Origin: Bombella intestini
GTDB lineage: Bacteria; Pseudomonadota; Alphaproteobacteria; Acetobacterales; Acetobacteraceae
Direction of reading: 5' to 3'
NCBI RefSeq assembly: GCF_002003665.1
Contig: NZ_JATM01000004.1
Coordinates: 186,001-250,000 of the forward strand
Length of the DNA: 64,000 nucleotides
In this document: one piece after another, positions 18,494-25,970 of the stretch
How positions within the stretch are numbered: the first letter of the stretch is position 1
Layout: each line of letters starts with the position of its first letter
Notes under the pieces: generated by a model
What the model saw: the letters and a program-made list of their open reading frames with translations, nothing else
Database searches by the model: none
What the model was told of the DNA's origin: nothing
Position numbers and translations under genes: made by a program

Positions 18494-18690
18494 TGCGCCA
18501 TCTGGTCATCAATCTGGACGGACTGTTTGTCTCTTCCTTCATCATCGATCTGGCCCTTGCCCTGCTGGGGACATTCCTGCTCCGCCTCATCCTCCAGTGG
18601 TTGCGGCTCTGGCGTTTCTTTGCCAATCCGCCCTTGGCACAATTCGCCATTATGATCTGCCTGCTCGGCCTGTTCACCATCCTGCTATAA
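18493..18690 (+). CDS. DUF1656 (AaeX-like) small membrane subunit
   Basis: 65 residues with two hydrophobic helices (around 9-30 and 45-65) and the typical N-terminal pattern NLDGLFVSSFIIDL. Known: DUF1656 proteins sit between AaeB-type permease and AaeA-type adaptor genes. ATG 18493 is preferred over ATG 18487 because AGGAG at 18482-18486 then has proper spacing; it overlaps the permease stop (TAATG), suggesting coupled translation. Confidence 0.87.
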   Translation: MRHLVINLDGLFVSSFIIDLALALLGTFLLRLILQWLRLWRFFANPPLAQFAIMICLLGLFTILL

Positions 18691-18698
18691 GGCTGCCA

Positions 18699-19649
18699 GT
18701 GTTTACCCGTGCCTATCGCCTCATCCGTTTTTCTGTCACGGCCTCCATCCTTTGCGTGGCCGGGTTCGTAGCTGTTGTCCTCTGGGATTATTACACCGCC
18801 GCTCCTTGGACCCGTAACGGGCAGGTTCGTGTTCAGGTGGCTAATATTGCCCCTCGTGTTTCCGGGCAAATCCTCACCGTGCCAGTGCATGACAACCAGC
18901 AGGTCCATGCCGGGGATGTGCTTTATGTCATCGACCCATTCGACTATCAGGTCGCCCTTGAAAAGGCCGATGCGGATGTAAACAAGGCCAAGGCAGACCT
19001 CGACTTCCGCCTGAATCAGGCCCGGTGGCGCCATGCCATTCCCGGCACGGCTGTCTCGCAGGAAGAAAAGACGCAATATGAGGCATTAGCCCAGCAAGCT
19101 AGGGCCATTTACAATACGGCACTCGCCCAACGCAAACAGGCTCAAATCAATCTGGATCGCACAACTGTTCGCAGCTCCATAGATGGCATCATCACTAACC
19201 TGACTATGAGACCGGGTGACTTCGCTTCTGCGGGGCAGGTGAACATTCATGTCATCGACACAAATTCGTTCTGGGTAGACGGGTATTTTGAGGAAGTGAA
19301 AGTCCACGACCTTAGTATAGGCGACCCAGTCCGCATGGACCTAATGGGTTATCACACGCCGCTTTATGGGCATGTAAGCAGCATTACCCGTGGTATCGCC
19401 AGCAAGAACGCCCTAACAAACACCCTTGGCCTCCCCATGGTGGACCCCGTCTATACATGGGTGCGGCTGGCCCAGCGTATCCCTGTCCGCATCAGTCTGG
19501 ATACCATTCCGCCAGACCTCAACCTTGCTGCTGGCATGACCGCAACGGTCACGGTTATCTCCGAAAAAGGCAACAGACGGCGGCGCAGCAATGAGGATGC
19601 CTTCCAGCATCTCAGTGACGATCTCCGCCATCTCTTTGGTTATAAGTAA
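18699..19649 (+). CDS. HlyD/AaeA-type periplasmic adaptor subunit
   Basis: 316 residues from GTG 18699, chosen because the signal-anchor helix (about residues 10-30) follows at once and the preceding gene ends 9 bp upstream. Seen: anchor, WTRNGQVRVQVANIAPRVSG opening strand, helical hairpin rich in Ala/Gln/Lys, and a C-terminal barrel (DTNSFWVDGYFEEVKV). Adaptor of the AaeB-type pump encoded by the two upstream genes; an outer membrane channel must be supplied from elsewhere, for instance the TolC-type protein at 7266. Confidence 0.9.
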   Translation: MFTRAYRLIRFSVTASILCVAGFVAVVLWDYYTAAPWTRNGQVRVQVANIAPRVSGQILTVPVHDNQQVHAGDVLYVIDPFDYQVALEKADADVNKAKADLDFRLNQARWRHAIPGTAVSQEEKTQYEALAQQARAIYNTALAQRKQAQINLDRTTVRSSIDGIITNLTMRPGDFASAGQVNIHVIDTNSFWVDGYFEEVKVHDLSIGDPVRMDLMGYHTPLYGHVSSITRGIASKNALTNTLGLPMVDPVYTWVRLAQRIPVRISLDTIPPDLNLAAGMTATVTVISEKGNRRRRSNEDAFQHLSDDLRHLFGYK

Positions 19650-19654
19650 GGCGA

Positions 19655-19685
19655 GGAGAGGCCGCCAATAAAAACGTGCCTCTCC
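19655..19685 (+). terminator. Possible terminator hairpin after the efflux operon
   Basis: GGAGAGGC (19655-19662) pairs with GCCTCTCC (19678-19685), but no T run follows and the loop of 15 nt is long, so it may act only weakly. Confidence 0.4.
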
Positions 19686-19692
19686 ATCCCTA

Positions 19693-19956
19693 TCAGGCGT
19701 GCTGAGCGGCCTTCTCCCAAGACACTTCTTTATGGGGGACACCACCAGAACGCAGCAAATGACGTAGTTTTTTGACGATGAGGAAAACCTCAATATTTTG
19801 GTCCCCACCCTGCCTATTCCATGCCTTCTGTCCCATCTCCACGATGTCCTTATCCTCATGGAAGATGCGATTTGTGAACACACCCAGCTTTGAGGTCTTC
19901 CGACCAAGCAACGGGGTACCAATAATCCGGTGAGATATCGATCCTGCGAAGATCAT
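19693..19956 (-). CDS. Hypothetical protein, small basic
   Basis: 87 residues, no family recognised with confidence. Seen: soluble, basic, no signal or membrane segment, with alternating hydrophobic/charged pattern in VFLIVKKLRHLLRSGG. It fills the otherwise empty gap between the efflux operon and the zinc importer, converging on the former. No good RBS precedes ATG 19956, so it is a moderate call; the alternative is that the interval is non-coding. Confidence 0.4.
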   Translation of the reverse strand: MIFAGSISHRIIGTPLLGRKTSKLGVFTNRIFHEDKDIVEMGQKAWNRQGGDQNIEVFLIVKKLRHLLRSGGVPHKEVSWEKAAQHA

Positions 19957-20116
19957 TAAGGTTGTTCTGACAATACTTCAGTCATAGCACCAACACCGTA
20001 ATGCTTATTTTGAAGAGCAATACCCAACACACGCCAGCACACCACTAACGGCCATAGCGTTCGATAAAAGGTTACTGCCCTCAGGATAGAACGGGCGTTC
20101 CTTTGCAGGCGATTGG
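19957..20116. other. Intergenic region upstream of the zinc importer
   Basis: Mixed-composition DNA leading up to the Zur-type palindrome. No other gene, RNA or repeat was recognised. Confidence 0.4.
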
Positions 20117-20135
20117 AATGTTATTATATAACATT
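20117..20135 (+). promoter_or_regulatory. Zur-type operator upstream of the zinc ABC importer
   Basis: AATGTTATTATATAACATT is an 8-3-8 perfect dyad (AATGTTAT/ATAACATT) ending 28 bp before the ATG at 20164. It matches the Fur-family Zur boxes of alphaproteobacteria (GTTATnnTATAAC type). Inferred: repression of the importer when zinc is sufficient. Confidence 0.8.
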
Positions 20136-20163
20136 ACCTCTGCTTACGGCTTGAAAGTCTCTC

Positions 20164-21090
20164 ATGTCCCTGTTGCGCCCCTTCGCCTACCTGTCCTTCC
20201 TTCTGCTGCTGATGGCAGGTCTGCTGCCCCACCCGGCCCTTGCCGAAACCAAAGCAGGGCAGGAGCAGGCTTCTCCGCTGCTGACCTGCGTGGAACCCGT
20301 ATGGTGCGATGTTGCCCAGCAGATCGGTGGCCCGGCGTTGCGGACAAACGCCCTCATCACCAGCGAAGGGTTAGACCCCCACCATCTTCAGCCGTCCCCG
20401 CTCATGGCCCGGCAGCTCGCTATGAGTGATGCCGTGCTGCTCAATGGAGCGAACTATGATGACTGGGCAGCAAAACTTCTACCGCCTTCTGTAACGCTCT
20501 TCATAGCTGCGGATCACACGGGCTGGCTGGCAGGGGATGACCCACATCTTTTTTTCGACCTCCCCACCGTGCGAAAAACAGCCCAGCAGATCGCCGCATG
20601 GCTTATAGAGAGAGCACCACAAAACCATCAGGACATCAGCAACCGCCTTGCTCTGTTCGAAAAACAGATCGACCTGATCTCCGAACGTCTCCAGACCATC
20701 AGTCAGGCACATCACGGCGCACCTTTCGCCATGACTGAACCCGCTGGTGCACGTCTCCTTCTAGCCGCAGGGCTGGAAATGACAGACCAGAGCTGGGCCC
20801 GAGCCTTGATGAATGAATCTGGCCTCGCTCCCTATGATACCGCCCAGCTGGAAACCGCCATCCAACGGAAAACCATCCGCTTTATGGTCTATAACCCGGC
20901 CATCAGCGCGCCTCAGGCTAGCAGAGTAGAGGAGATGGCCCGACAGGCGGGTATTCCTCTCATTGCCATTGGAGAGAGCCTCCCAGCTAAGCAGCACTGG
21001 CAGGACTGGCTGAACACCATTCTGACGTCACTTGAAGAGGCCCTGAAACAAACAGCCTCCCAAACTGCCCCCATCCAATCCCAGCCATGA
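20164..21090 (+). CDS. znuA: Zinc ABC transporter substrate-binding protein
   Basis: 308 residues with a Sec signal peptide (cleavage near ALAET, residues 25-29). Seen: cluster A-I substrate-binding fold with metal-ligand candidates in DPHHLQPSP (near residue 75) and DDPHLFFD (near 125). The usual His-rich loop is nearly absent, so manganese is a possible alternative, but the Zur-type box upstream points to zinc. Stop overlaps the ATPase start (ATGA). Confidence 0.85.
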   Translation: MSLLRPFAYLSFLLLLMAGLLPHPALAETKAGQEQASPLLTCVEPVWCDVAQQIGGPALRTNALITSEGLDPHHLQPSPLMARQLAMSDAVLLNGANYDDWAAKLLPPSVTLFIAADHTGWLAGDDPHLFFDLPTVRKTAQQIAAWLIERAPQNHQDISNRLALFEKQIDLISERLQTISQAHHGAPFAMTEPAGARLLLAAGLEMTDQSWARALMNESGLAPYDTAQLETAIQRKTIRFMVYNPAISAPQASRVEEMARQAGIPLIAIGESLPAKQHWQDWLNTILTSLEEALKQTASQTAPIQSQP

Positions 21091-21746
21091 AAGAGGCCCA
21101 TCTTTCCTGCCGGGACGTCAACCTTCAGGTCGGCAGGCACTCCATCCTACACCACGCCACGCTAGACCTTCCTCTGGAAGGGCTGACCATATTGCGTGGC
21201 CATAACGGGGCTGGGAAGACCTGCTTCCTCCGGGCCCTCATGGGACTGCTTCCTCTGCAAAACGGGCAACTTCTCATCAATGGACGGCCTCCCGTTAAAG
21301 CCCGTCAGCATTGTGGTTACATGCCCCAGAAAGCCGATGATACAGCCCCCATGCTACCCGTTATCAGTCATGTTATGGCCTGCCTGAAGGGAACGCATTG
21401 GGGTATTCCTCTCCTCAACAGAACCCGCCACAAAGCAAAGACCCTTCTTGAAGAAACCGGAGCTCTCCCCCTGGCAGGAAAGCCACTAGGCGTTCTTTCC
21501 GGCGGGGAACGGCAGCGAGTGGCACTAGCGCAAGCTCTCGCCAATACTCCAGACCTGCTTATTCTTGATGAACCTTTCGCTGCGCTGGACCCTAAAAGCC
21601 ATGAGGCCCTTCTTCAGCTCTTTGCTCGACTTCACCAGCGCAACGGGACAAACCTGTTCATCACGGCTCATGGCCCTCTAAAGACCCAAAACCTCCCACT
21701 GCCCATACGAGAGATCACCCTAAAGGAAGGCACGCTGTATGTCTGA
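21087..21746 (+). CDS. znuC: Zinc ABC transporter ATP-binding protein
   Basis: 219-residue ABC ATPase. Seen: Walker A GHNGAGKT, Q-loop in MPQKADD, signature LSGGERQR and Walker B LLILDEP. Overlaps both neighbours (4 bp with the binding protein gene, 8 bp with the permease gene), so the three form one operon energising metal uptake. Confidence 0.9.
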   Translation: MKEAHLSCRDVNLQVGRHSILHHATLDLPLEGLTILRGHNGAGKTCFLRALMGLLPLQNGQLLINGRPPVKARQHCGYMPQKADDTAPMLPVISHVMACLKGTHWGIPLLNRTRHKAKTLLEETGALPLAGKPLGVLSGGERQRVALAQALANTPDLLILDEPFAALDPKSHEALLQLFARLHQRNGTNLFITAHGPLKTQNLPLPIREITLKEGTLYV

Positions 21747-22587
21747 ACCCGGCCTCTTTACCTTCCCTTTCATGCAACATGCTTTTCTGGGCTGTTTTCT
21801 GGTCTCTCTACTGGCTGGTAGTTTAGGATGGCTCATGCTGCTGCGGCGACAGGCCTTTGCCGCCCACGCTCTACCTCACATTGGTTTCAGCGGGGCGGCG
21901 GCAGCTGTGTGGCTGCACTTTCCTCCACTCATGGGCATGGTGGCGGCCAGCATGATGGGCGGTTTCTTTATGGGACGGGAGCAGCAGGGCAGGGGGCATC
22001 CCGCCCAGCGGGATACGATAACCGGGCTCATTCTAGCCGCCAGTCTAGGCATTGGCATCTGGTGCCTGCATGAAGCCAATGAAGCATCATCCCAAACAAC
22101 GACACTGCTTTTTGGTGATGTTCTAGGGCTAGATAGCTCAACACTGGGCCTACTTGCAGGGCTAGTGGTGGCCTGCCTCGCTGGGTTGGCCCTTCTTTGG
22201 CGGCCTCTGCTTTTCATCAGCCTCTGCCCTAGCCTCGCAGAGGCACAGGGCCTCTCATCAACCCGACTAGGGCAGCTCTTTCTTCTCCTCGCCGCCCTTG
22301 CTGCCGCTGCCTGTGCAGAAATCGCCGGGGCGTTGCTCTGTTTCAGCCTGATGATCGGCCCGGCCTCTGCCGCCCTAAAGCTAGAACTCTCTCCCCTCCG
22401 AGGGATAGCCTGCTCCGTACTGGGTGCGCTCCTGCTCTCATGGGGTGGGCTGGTCCTTTCATGGTATAGCAACATCCCACTGCCATTCTGGATTAGTCTG
22501 GGCGGGGTTGGCCTTTACCTGCTGGCCTGTGCCCGCATGAGGCGAAAACTACCCCCGTCAGAAATCCGTAAGATTCATCAGAATTGA
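21739..22587 (+). CDS. znuB: Zinc ABC transporter permease
   Basis: 282-residue ABC-3 family permease with about 8 hydrophobic helices. Seen: FMQHAFLGCFLVSLLAGSLG at the N-terminus, AFAAHALPHIGFSGAA (ATPase coupling region) and a Gly/Ala-rich AGALLCFSLMIGPASAA segment. Last gene of the operon. Confidence 0.9.
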   Translation: MSEPGLFTFPFMQHAFLGCFLVSLLAGSLGWLMLLRRQAFAAHALPHIGFSGAAAAVWLHFPPLMGMVAASMMGGFFMGREQQGRGHPAQRDTITGLILAASLGIGIWCLHEANEASSQTTTLLFGDVLGLDSSTLGLLAGLVVACLAGLALLWRPLLFISLCPSLAEAQGLSSTRLGQLFLLLAALAAAACAEIAGALLCFSLMIGPASAALKLELSPLRGIACSVLGALLLSWGGLVLSWYSNIPLPFWISLGGVGLYLLACARMRRKLPPSEIRKIHQN

Positions 22588-22743
22588 ATGAAAAATAACA
22601 AGGACGGCCACAACAATGACATGAAACAGGATCACCCATTTCCCATCCAGTACGAACACCTCATTATCACTCTTCGGCCAGACAGTCCGAAACAGCTTGT
22701 ACCAGAAAGACGGTGACGTGACCGGTCCTGCTGAAATTTTCAT
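22558..22743 (-). CDS. Hypothetical small membrane protein
   Basis: 61 residues with one C-terminal transmembrane helix (about 38-57) after a soluble N-terminus. Its 3' end overlaps the permease gene by 30 bp in convergent orientation. A GGGAGA sequence lies about 11-15 bp upstream of ATG 22743. No family recognised; coding status is moderate. Confidence 0.45.
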   Translation of the reverse strand: MKISAGPVTSPSFWYKLFRTVWPKSDNEVFVLDGKWVILFHVIVVAVLVIFHSILMNLTDF

Positions 22744-22870
22744 CTCTGTCTGTCTCCCTCATGACCATCAGATATCCGGCCTGACTTTAGAACGGAATGG
22801 ACACTCCCAAAAGGATGACAGTTACCACAAATTATAAAACTTCTCCTTGAGAGCGGTTCCTTTCCCCGCT

Positions 22871-23656
22871 ATGCGCCCTTATCATGAAATTCTGATCGGT
22901 CCATCATTCCTGCCCCGGCGGGGTGATAACGACCTTTTGACCTATTTGAGAGATTTTTCCGTGACGCACCCCGCCATGCCAGACCCTCAGGAACATTTTC
23001 TGGATGGACCAAGCCTCCCCACCGGGGTGACACGCTTCTGGTTGGTGCGTCATGCTATTGTAGAAAAGACGGCACGACAGACCATGTATGGCACGCTAGA
23101 CGTGCCTCTTTGTCCCCAGCACCTCAGCAACCAACAGCCCGCTTACAAAGCACTTGCCCGCCGTCTACCCCGCCAAGCACTCTGGTTTTCCTCTCCCCTC
23201 CAGCGGGCCCGCAAAACCGGACTGACTATCCAAAAAGCTGGAAATTTCTCTGCCCCTATGGAAATAGACCCCGCTTTCATCGAGCAGTCCATAGGGGAGT
23301 GGAATGGCACCCCTCATGACACGTTCCCTGCCTTGCTCAAAAAGCCAGCCCCCCCTTTCTGGTCTATCGCTGCGGATGAACGCCCCCCGGGGGGAGAAAG
23401 TATGATGGATGTCCGCCAGCGCATCGGTCAGGCACTGGATAATTACGCCCAGCAGAATACTGGACAGGACATGATCGTCCTCAGCCACGGCGGAGCGATC
23501 CGTATGGCACTGTCCCACTGTCTGGACATTCCCGTGGACACCGCATTACGCCTCTGCATCCAAAATCTTTCCCTGAGCATCATCGAGCATATTGCTGGAT
23601 ATTGGAGAGTGGTTGCCATCAACGAACTTCCTGACTTCCAAGAGTCCGCAGAATGA
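22871..23656 (+). CDS. Histidine phosphatase family protein
   Basis: 261 residues from ATG 22871. Seen: the branch-1 histidine phosphatase elements LVRHAIVEK (catalytic His), SSPLQRARKT, EQSIGEWNG (acid region) and VLSHGGAIR (second His). The first about 50 residues are not part of the domain, and a later ATG at 22976 is possible, as neither has a strong RBS. Substrate unknown; relatives include phosphoglycerate mutase and CobC. The stop overlaps the start of the flippase gene (ATGA), so the two are cotranscribed. Confidence 0.83.
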   Translation: MRPYHEILIGPSFLPRRGDNDLLTYLRDFSVTHPAMPDPQEHFLDGPSLPTGVTRFWLVRHAIVEKTARQTMYGTLDVPLCPQHLSNQQPAYKALARRLPRQALWFSSPLQRARKTGLTIQKAGNFSAPMEIDPAFIEQSIGEWNGTPHDTFPALLKKPAPPFWSIAADERPPGGESMMDVRQRIGQALDNYAQQNTGQDMIVLSHGGAIRMALSHCLDIPVDTALRLCIQNLSLSIIEHIAGYWRVVAINELPDFQESAE

Positions 23657-25020
23657 AGGAGTGGTTCAAGGATGATCTGTTCCGCGTTGTTCTAAAAAAT
23701 GCGGGGAAGCTGGGTTCAACCAAACTAATCGGAGCCGTGGTAGGCCTTGCTGCCTTGGTCATGACCGGGCGAGCACTGCACCCTCATGACTTCGGTGTCC
23801 TAACCCTAATTGCCTCCTATATCGAAACCGTAGCAGCTATCGGCCAATTCCAAAGCTGGCAGATCGTCCTGCATTATGCTGCCGTTCCTTGGCAAAAAGG
23901 CGAACGTCAGACTGTCCAAACCAGTATCAATCTGGCCATTGGTTTGGATATCTGTGCCGGGCTTGTCTCCATGATTTTTGGTATGCTGGCCTTTCTCTGC
24001 TTGGGCAAGACGCTGGGCATCCATGATAAACCCACCCTGCTGGTGCTGCTCTACTGCACACTGATCCCCGGTATGGGCAGTACGGCAGCCTATGGGATCC
24101 TCCGACTTTTCGACCGCATAGACCTCGTCTCACGCCAGCAGCTCATCACACCGACCGTCCGTGCCATTGGCTGCCTGTTCGCCTTGTTGAGCGGCACCAA
24201 GCTGACCGGGTTTGTCATCGCTTGGTATCTGGCCCTCCTTGCCGGGCAACTCTATCTCTGGGGCACGGCCCTGCTTGAGCTAAAACGCCATGATCTGCTC
24301 AAAGGGCTACGCCCCAGCATCATGAAGGCAGCCCGGCAGATGCCCGAAGGCATGTGGAGCTTCGTCTGGACAGCCAGCATCACTACTATTCTGGAAACAG
24401 TCTGGGAGCCGATCAGCAAACTACTCGTGGGTAAGATTGTCAGCACATCAGCTGCGGGTCTCTATTCCCTATCCATGGAATTTCTGGATGCTGTCCAGCG
24501 GCCTGCCAAGCTGCTGGAGAAAAGCTATTATCCAGAAGTTGTTCTCATGAACCCACGGACCTCCGCCCCCTGGAAGCTAGCCCTGCGGACAAGTGTTCTT
24601 TCCGGTGCGTTAGGGCTACTGGCTATGTTGGTGGTCTATGTGGGCGGAAAACCTGTCATCAGCATGTTCGGCCACCGCTTTGGTGATGCAGCCACCCTGA
24701 TGATGTGGATGTCGCCATCGTTGGTCTTCTTCACCGCTGGTCTGCCTATGGAGGGCGTCCTCTACACAGCCGGACGCTCCCATTATATCATGCTGGCACA
24801 GCTTGTTTCCGTCATTCTGTATGTCCCGCTCCTCATCTATATGGGCCATCATTATGGCCTAAACGGCGCAGGGCTTGCCTATGCTCTTGGCATATTCTTC
24901 GCTACCATGACTACATTCGTCATGATGGGTATGACCTATCTGCGCCGGAATAAAATTATCCTCCCGCACGAAAGAGAAACCCGCCAAAATAGCAACCTGC
25001 CTACTGCATCAGGCAGCTAA
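23653..25020 (+). CDS. MOP-superfamily oligosaccharide flippase (Wzx-like)
   Basis: 455-residue membrane protein with about 12-14 helices. Seen: KLIGAVVGLAALVMTGRALH and DFGVLTLIASYIETVA near the start, typical of the polysaccharide transporter/flippase family. Known: such proteins move lipid-linked sugars across the inner membrane. No glycosyltransferase is nearby, so the substrate is open. It lies between a histidine phosphatase gene (4-bp overlap) and a CHAD-like gene 26 bp downstream. Confidence 0.83.
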   Translation: MKEWFKDDLFRVVLKNAGKLGSTKLIGAVVGLAALVMTGRALHPHDFGVLTLIASYIETVAAIGQFQSWQIVLHYAAVPWQKGERQTVQTSINLAIGLDICAGLVSMIFGMLAFLCLGKTLGIHDKPTLLVLLYCTLIPGMGSTAAYGILRLFDRIDLVSRQQLITPTVRAIGCLFALLSGTKLTGFVIAWYLALLAGQLYLWGTALLELKRHDLLKGLRPSIMKAARQMPEGMWSFVWTASITTILETVWEPISKLLVGKIVSTSAAGLYSLSMEFLDAVQRPAKLLEKSYYPEVVLMNPRTSAPWKLALRTSVLSGALGLLAMLVVYVGGKPVISMFGHRFGDAATLMMWMSPSLVFFTAGLPMEGVLYTAGRSHYIMLAQLVSVILYVPLLIYMGHHYGLNGAGLAYALGIFFATMTTFVMMGMTYLRRNKIILPHERETRQNSNLPTASGS

Positions 25021-25046
25021 ACCTCATCAGGAGACGAGCCAAACCC

Positions 25047-25910
25047 ATGCCCATCTTCCCCTTCCGCCCTTCTGCCAGCCGCCGCAGCACACCGGCTTTC
25101 CCACAGAAGATGCTGGATACCGTCTTTGAGCATGTCCTTCTTGATGATGTTCCTCATCCTGACACGCCACTGCCGGATGACGTGCTGCCAACCTGTGAGA
25201 TGGCCGAGATCAAAGATGGCTATAATCTCTGCTGGCAGCTTCTGGAGCATGGTGTGGACCGCAAGGCCTTCCGCCGCCTAATCCTGAAGATTGCCCTTTC
25301 TGGCAAGGCTAGTGAAGAAGAACAGCTAGCCTTTAAATATGCACGGGCCAAGTTCAAACATATGCGCTTTGCCTGTGCCAACTTTACCCGGCATCACCGC
25401 TATCCGATCCTGCTGCATCTCATTACCATCGTCATGGGCAATATGCAGGATGCTTTTAAAAACCATCAGAGACGAGCAACCCTGACTAACGGTCTTATCC
25501 TCTGGGTGGCTCTATCACCAGCTTATTACTGGCTCATCGCAGCACCGATAGCCCTGTGGAAAGAAGACAATACGGCCGGAATCATTGCTTATCAGAAGAA
25601 AGAAAATGCCAAACTGGCAAAGCTGATCCGCAAGCTAGATTCCACAACGGGCCATGAATTCCATGTCATGCGTAAAATCATCAGCCGCCGTGTGGCCTTC
25701 AATGATACATTGCGCACGATCCGCCCCTCACAAAAACTAAACCAGCTTTCCGAATATCTGGCTACGATCAACGGCCTGATGGGCGATTTCCATGATGGAT
25801 TGATTGAGAAAAAGCTGGAGGGAACGCAGGATTACCGGCGAGACCGCTTTCAATCACCGGAGGAGATACCCCAGCGGCTTCAGGCTTTCCTGAAACGCTG
25901 CCCTCGTTAA
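25047..25910 (+). CDS. Hypothetical protein with CHAD-like C-terminal half
   Basis: 287 residues, not securely assigned. Seen: a mostly helical protein rich in His/Arg/Lys. The C-terminal part has FHVMRKIISRRVAFNDTLR followed by YLATINGLMGDFHD, resembling the basic helices and the LG-x-D element of CHAD domains, which bind polyphosphate. A hydrophobic stretch near residues 150-172 could be a membrane helix. It follows the flippase gene closely and converges on the tandem kinase gene. CHAD assignment is inference by eye. Confidence 0.55.
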   Translation: MPIFPFRPSASRRSTPAFPQKMLDTVFEHVLLDDVPHPDTPLPDDVLPTCEMAEIKDGYNLCWQLLEHGVDRKAFRRLILKIALSGKASEEEQLAFKYARAKFKHMRFACANFTRHHRYPILLHLITIVMGNMQDAFKNHQRRATLTNGLILWVALSPAYYWLIAAPIALWKEDNTAGIIAYQKKENAKLAKLIRKLDSTTGHEFHVMRKIISRRVAFNDTLRTIRPSQKLNQLSEYLATINGLMGDFHDGLIEKKLEGTQDYRRDRFQSPEEIPQRLQAFLKRCPR

Positions 25911-25914
25911 ACAA

Positions 25915-25949
25915 TAAAAAACCGGGCTGGCTACATTAACCAGCCCGGT
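25915..25949 (-). terminator. Rho-independent terminator of the tandem kinase gene
   Basis: Stem ACCGGGCTGG (25921-25930) with CCAGCCCGGT (25940-25949). On the minus strand it is followed by a T6 run. It may also slow plus-strand readthrough from the convergent gene. Confidence 0.88.
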
Positions 25950-25970
25950 GCAACAGAGAGAACCCGCTCG

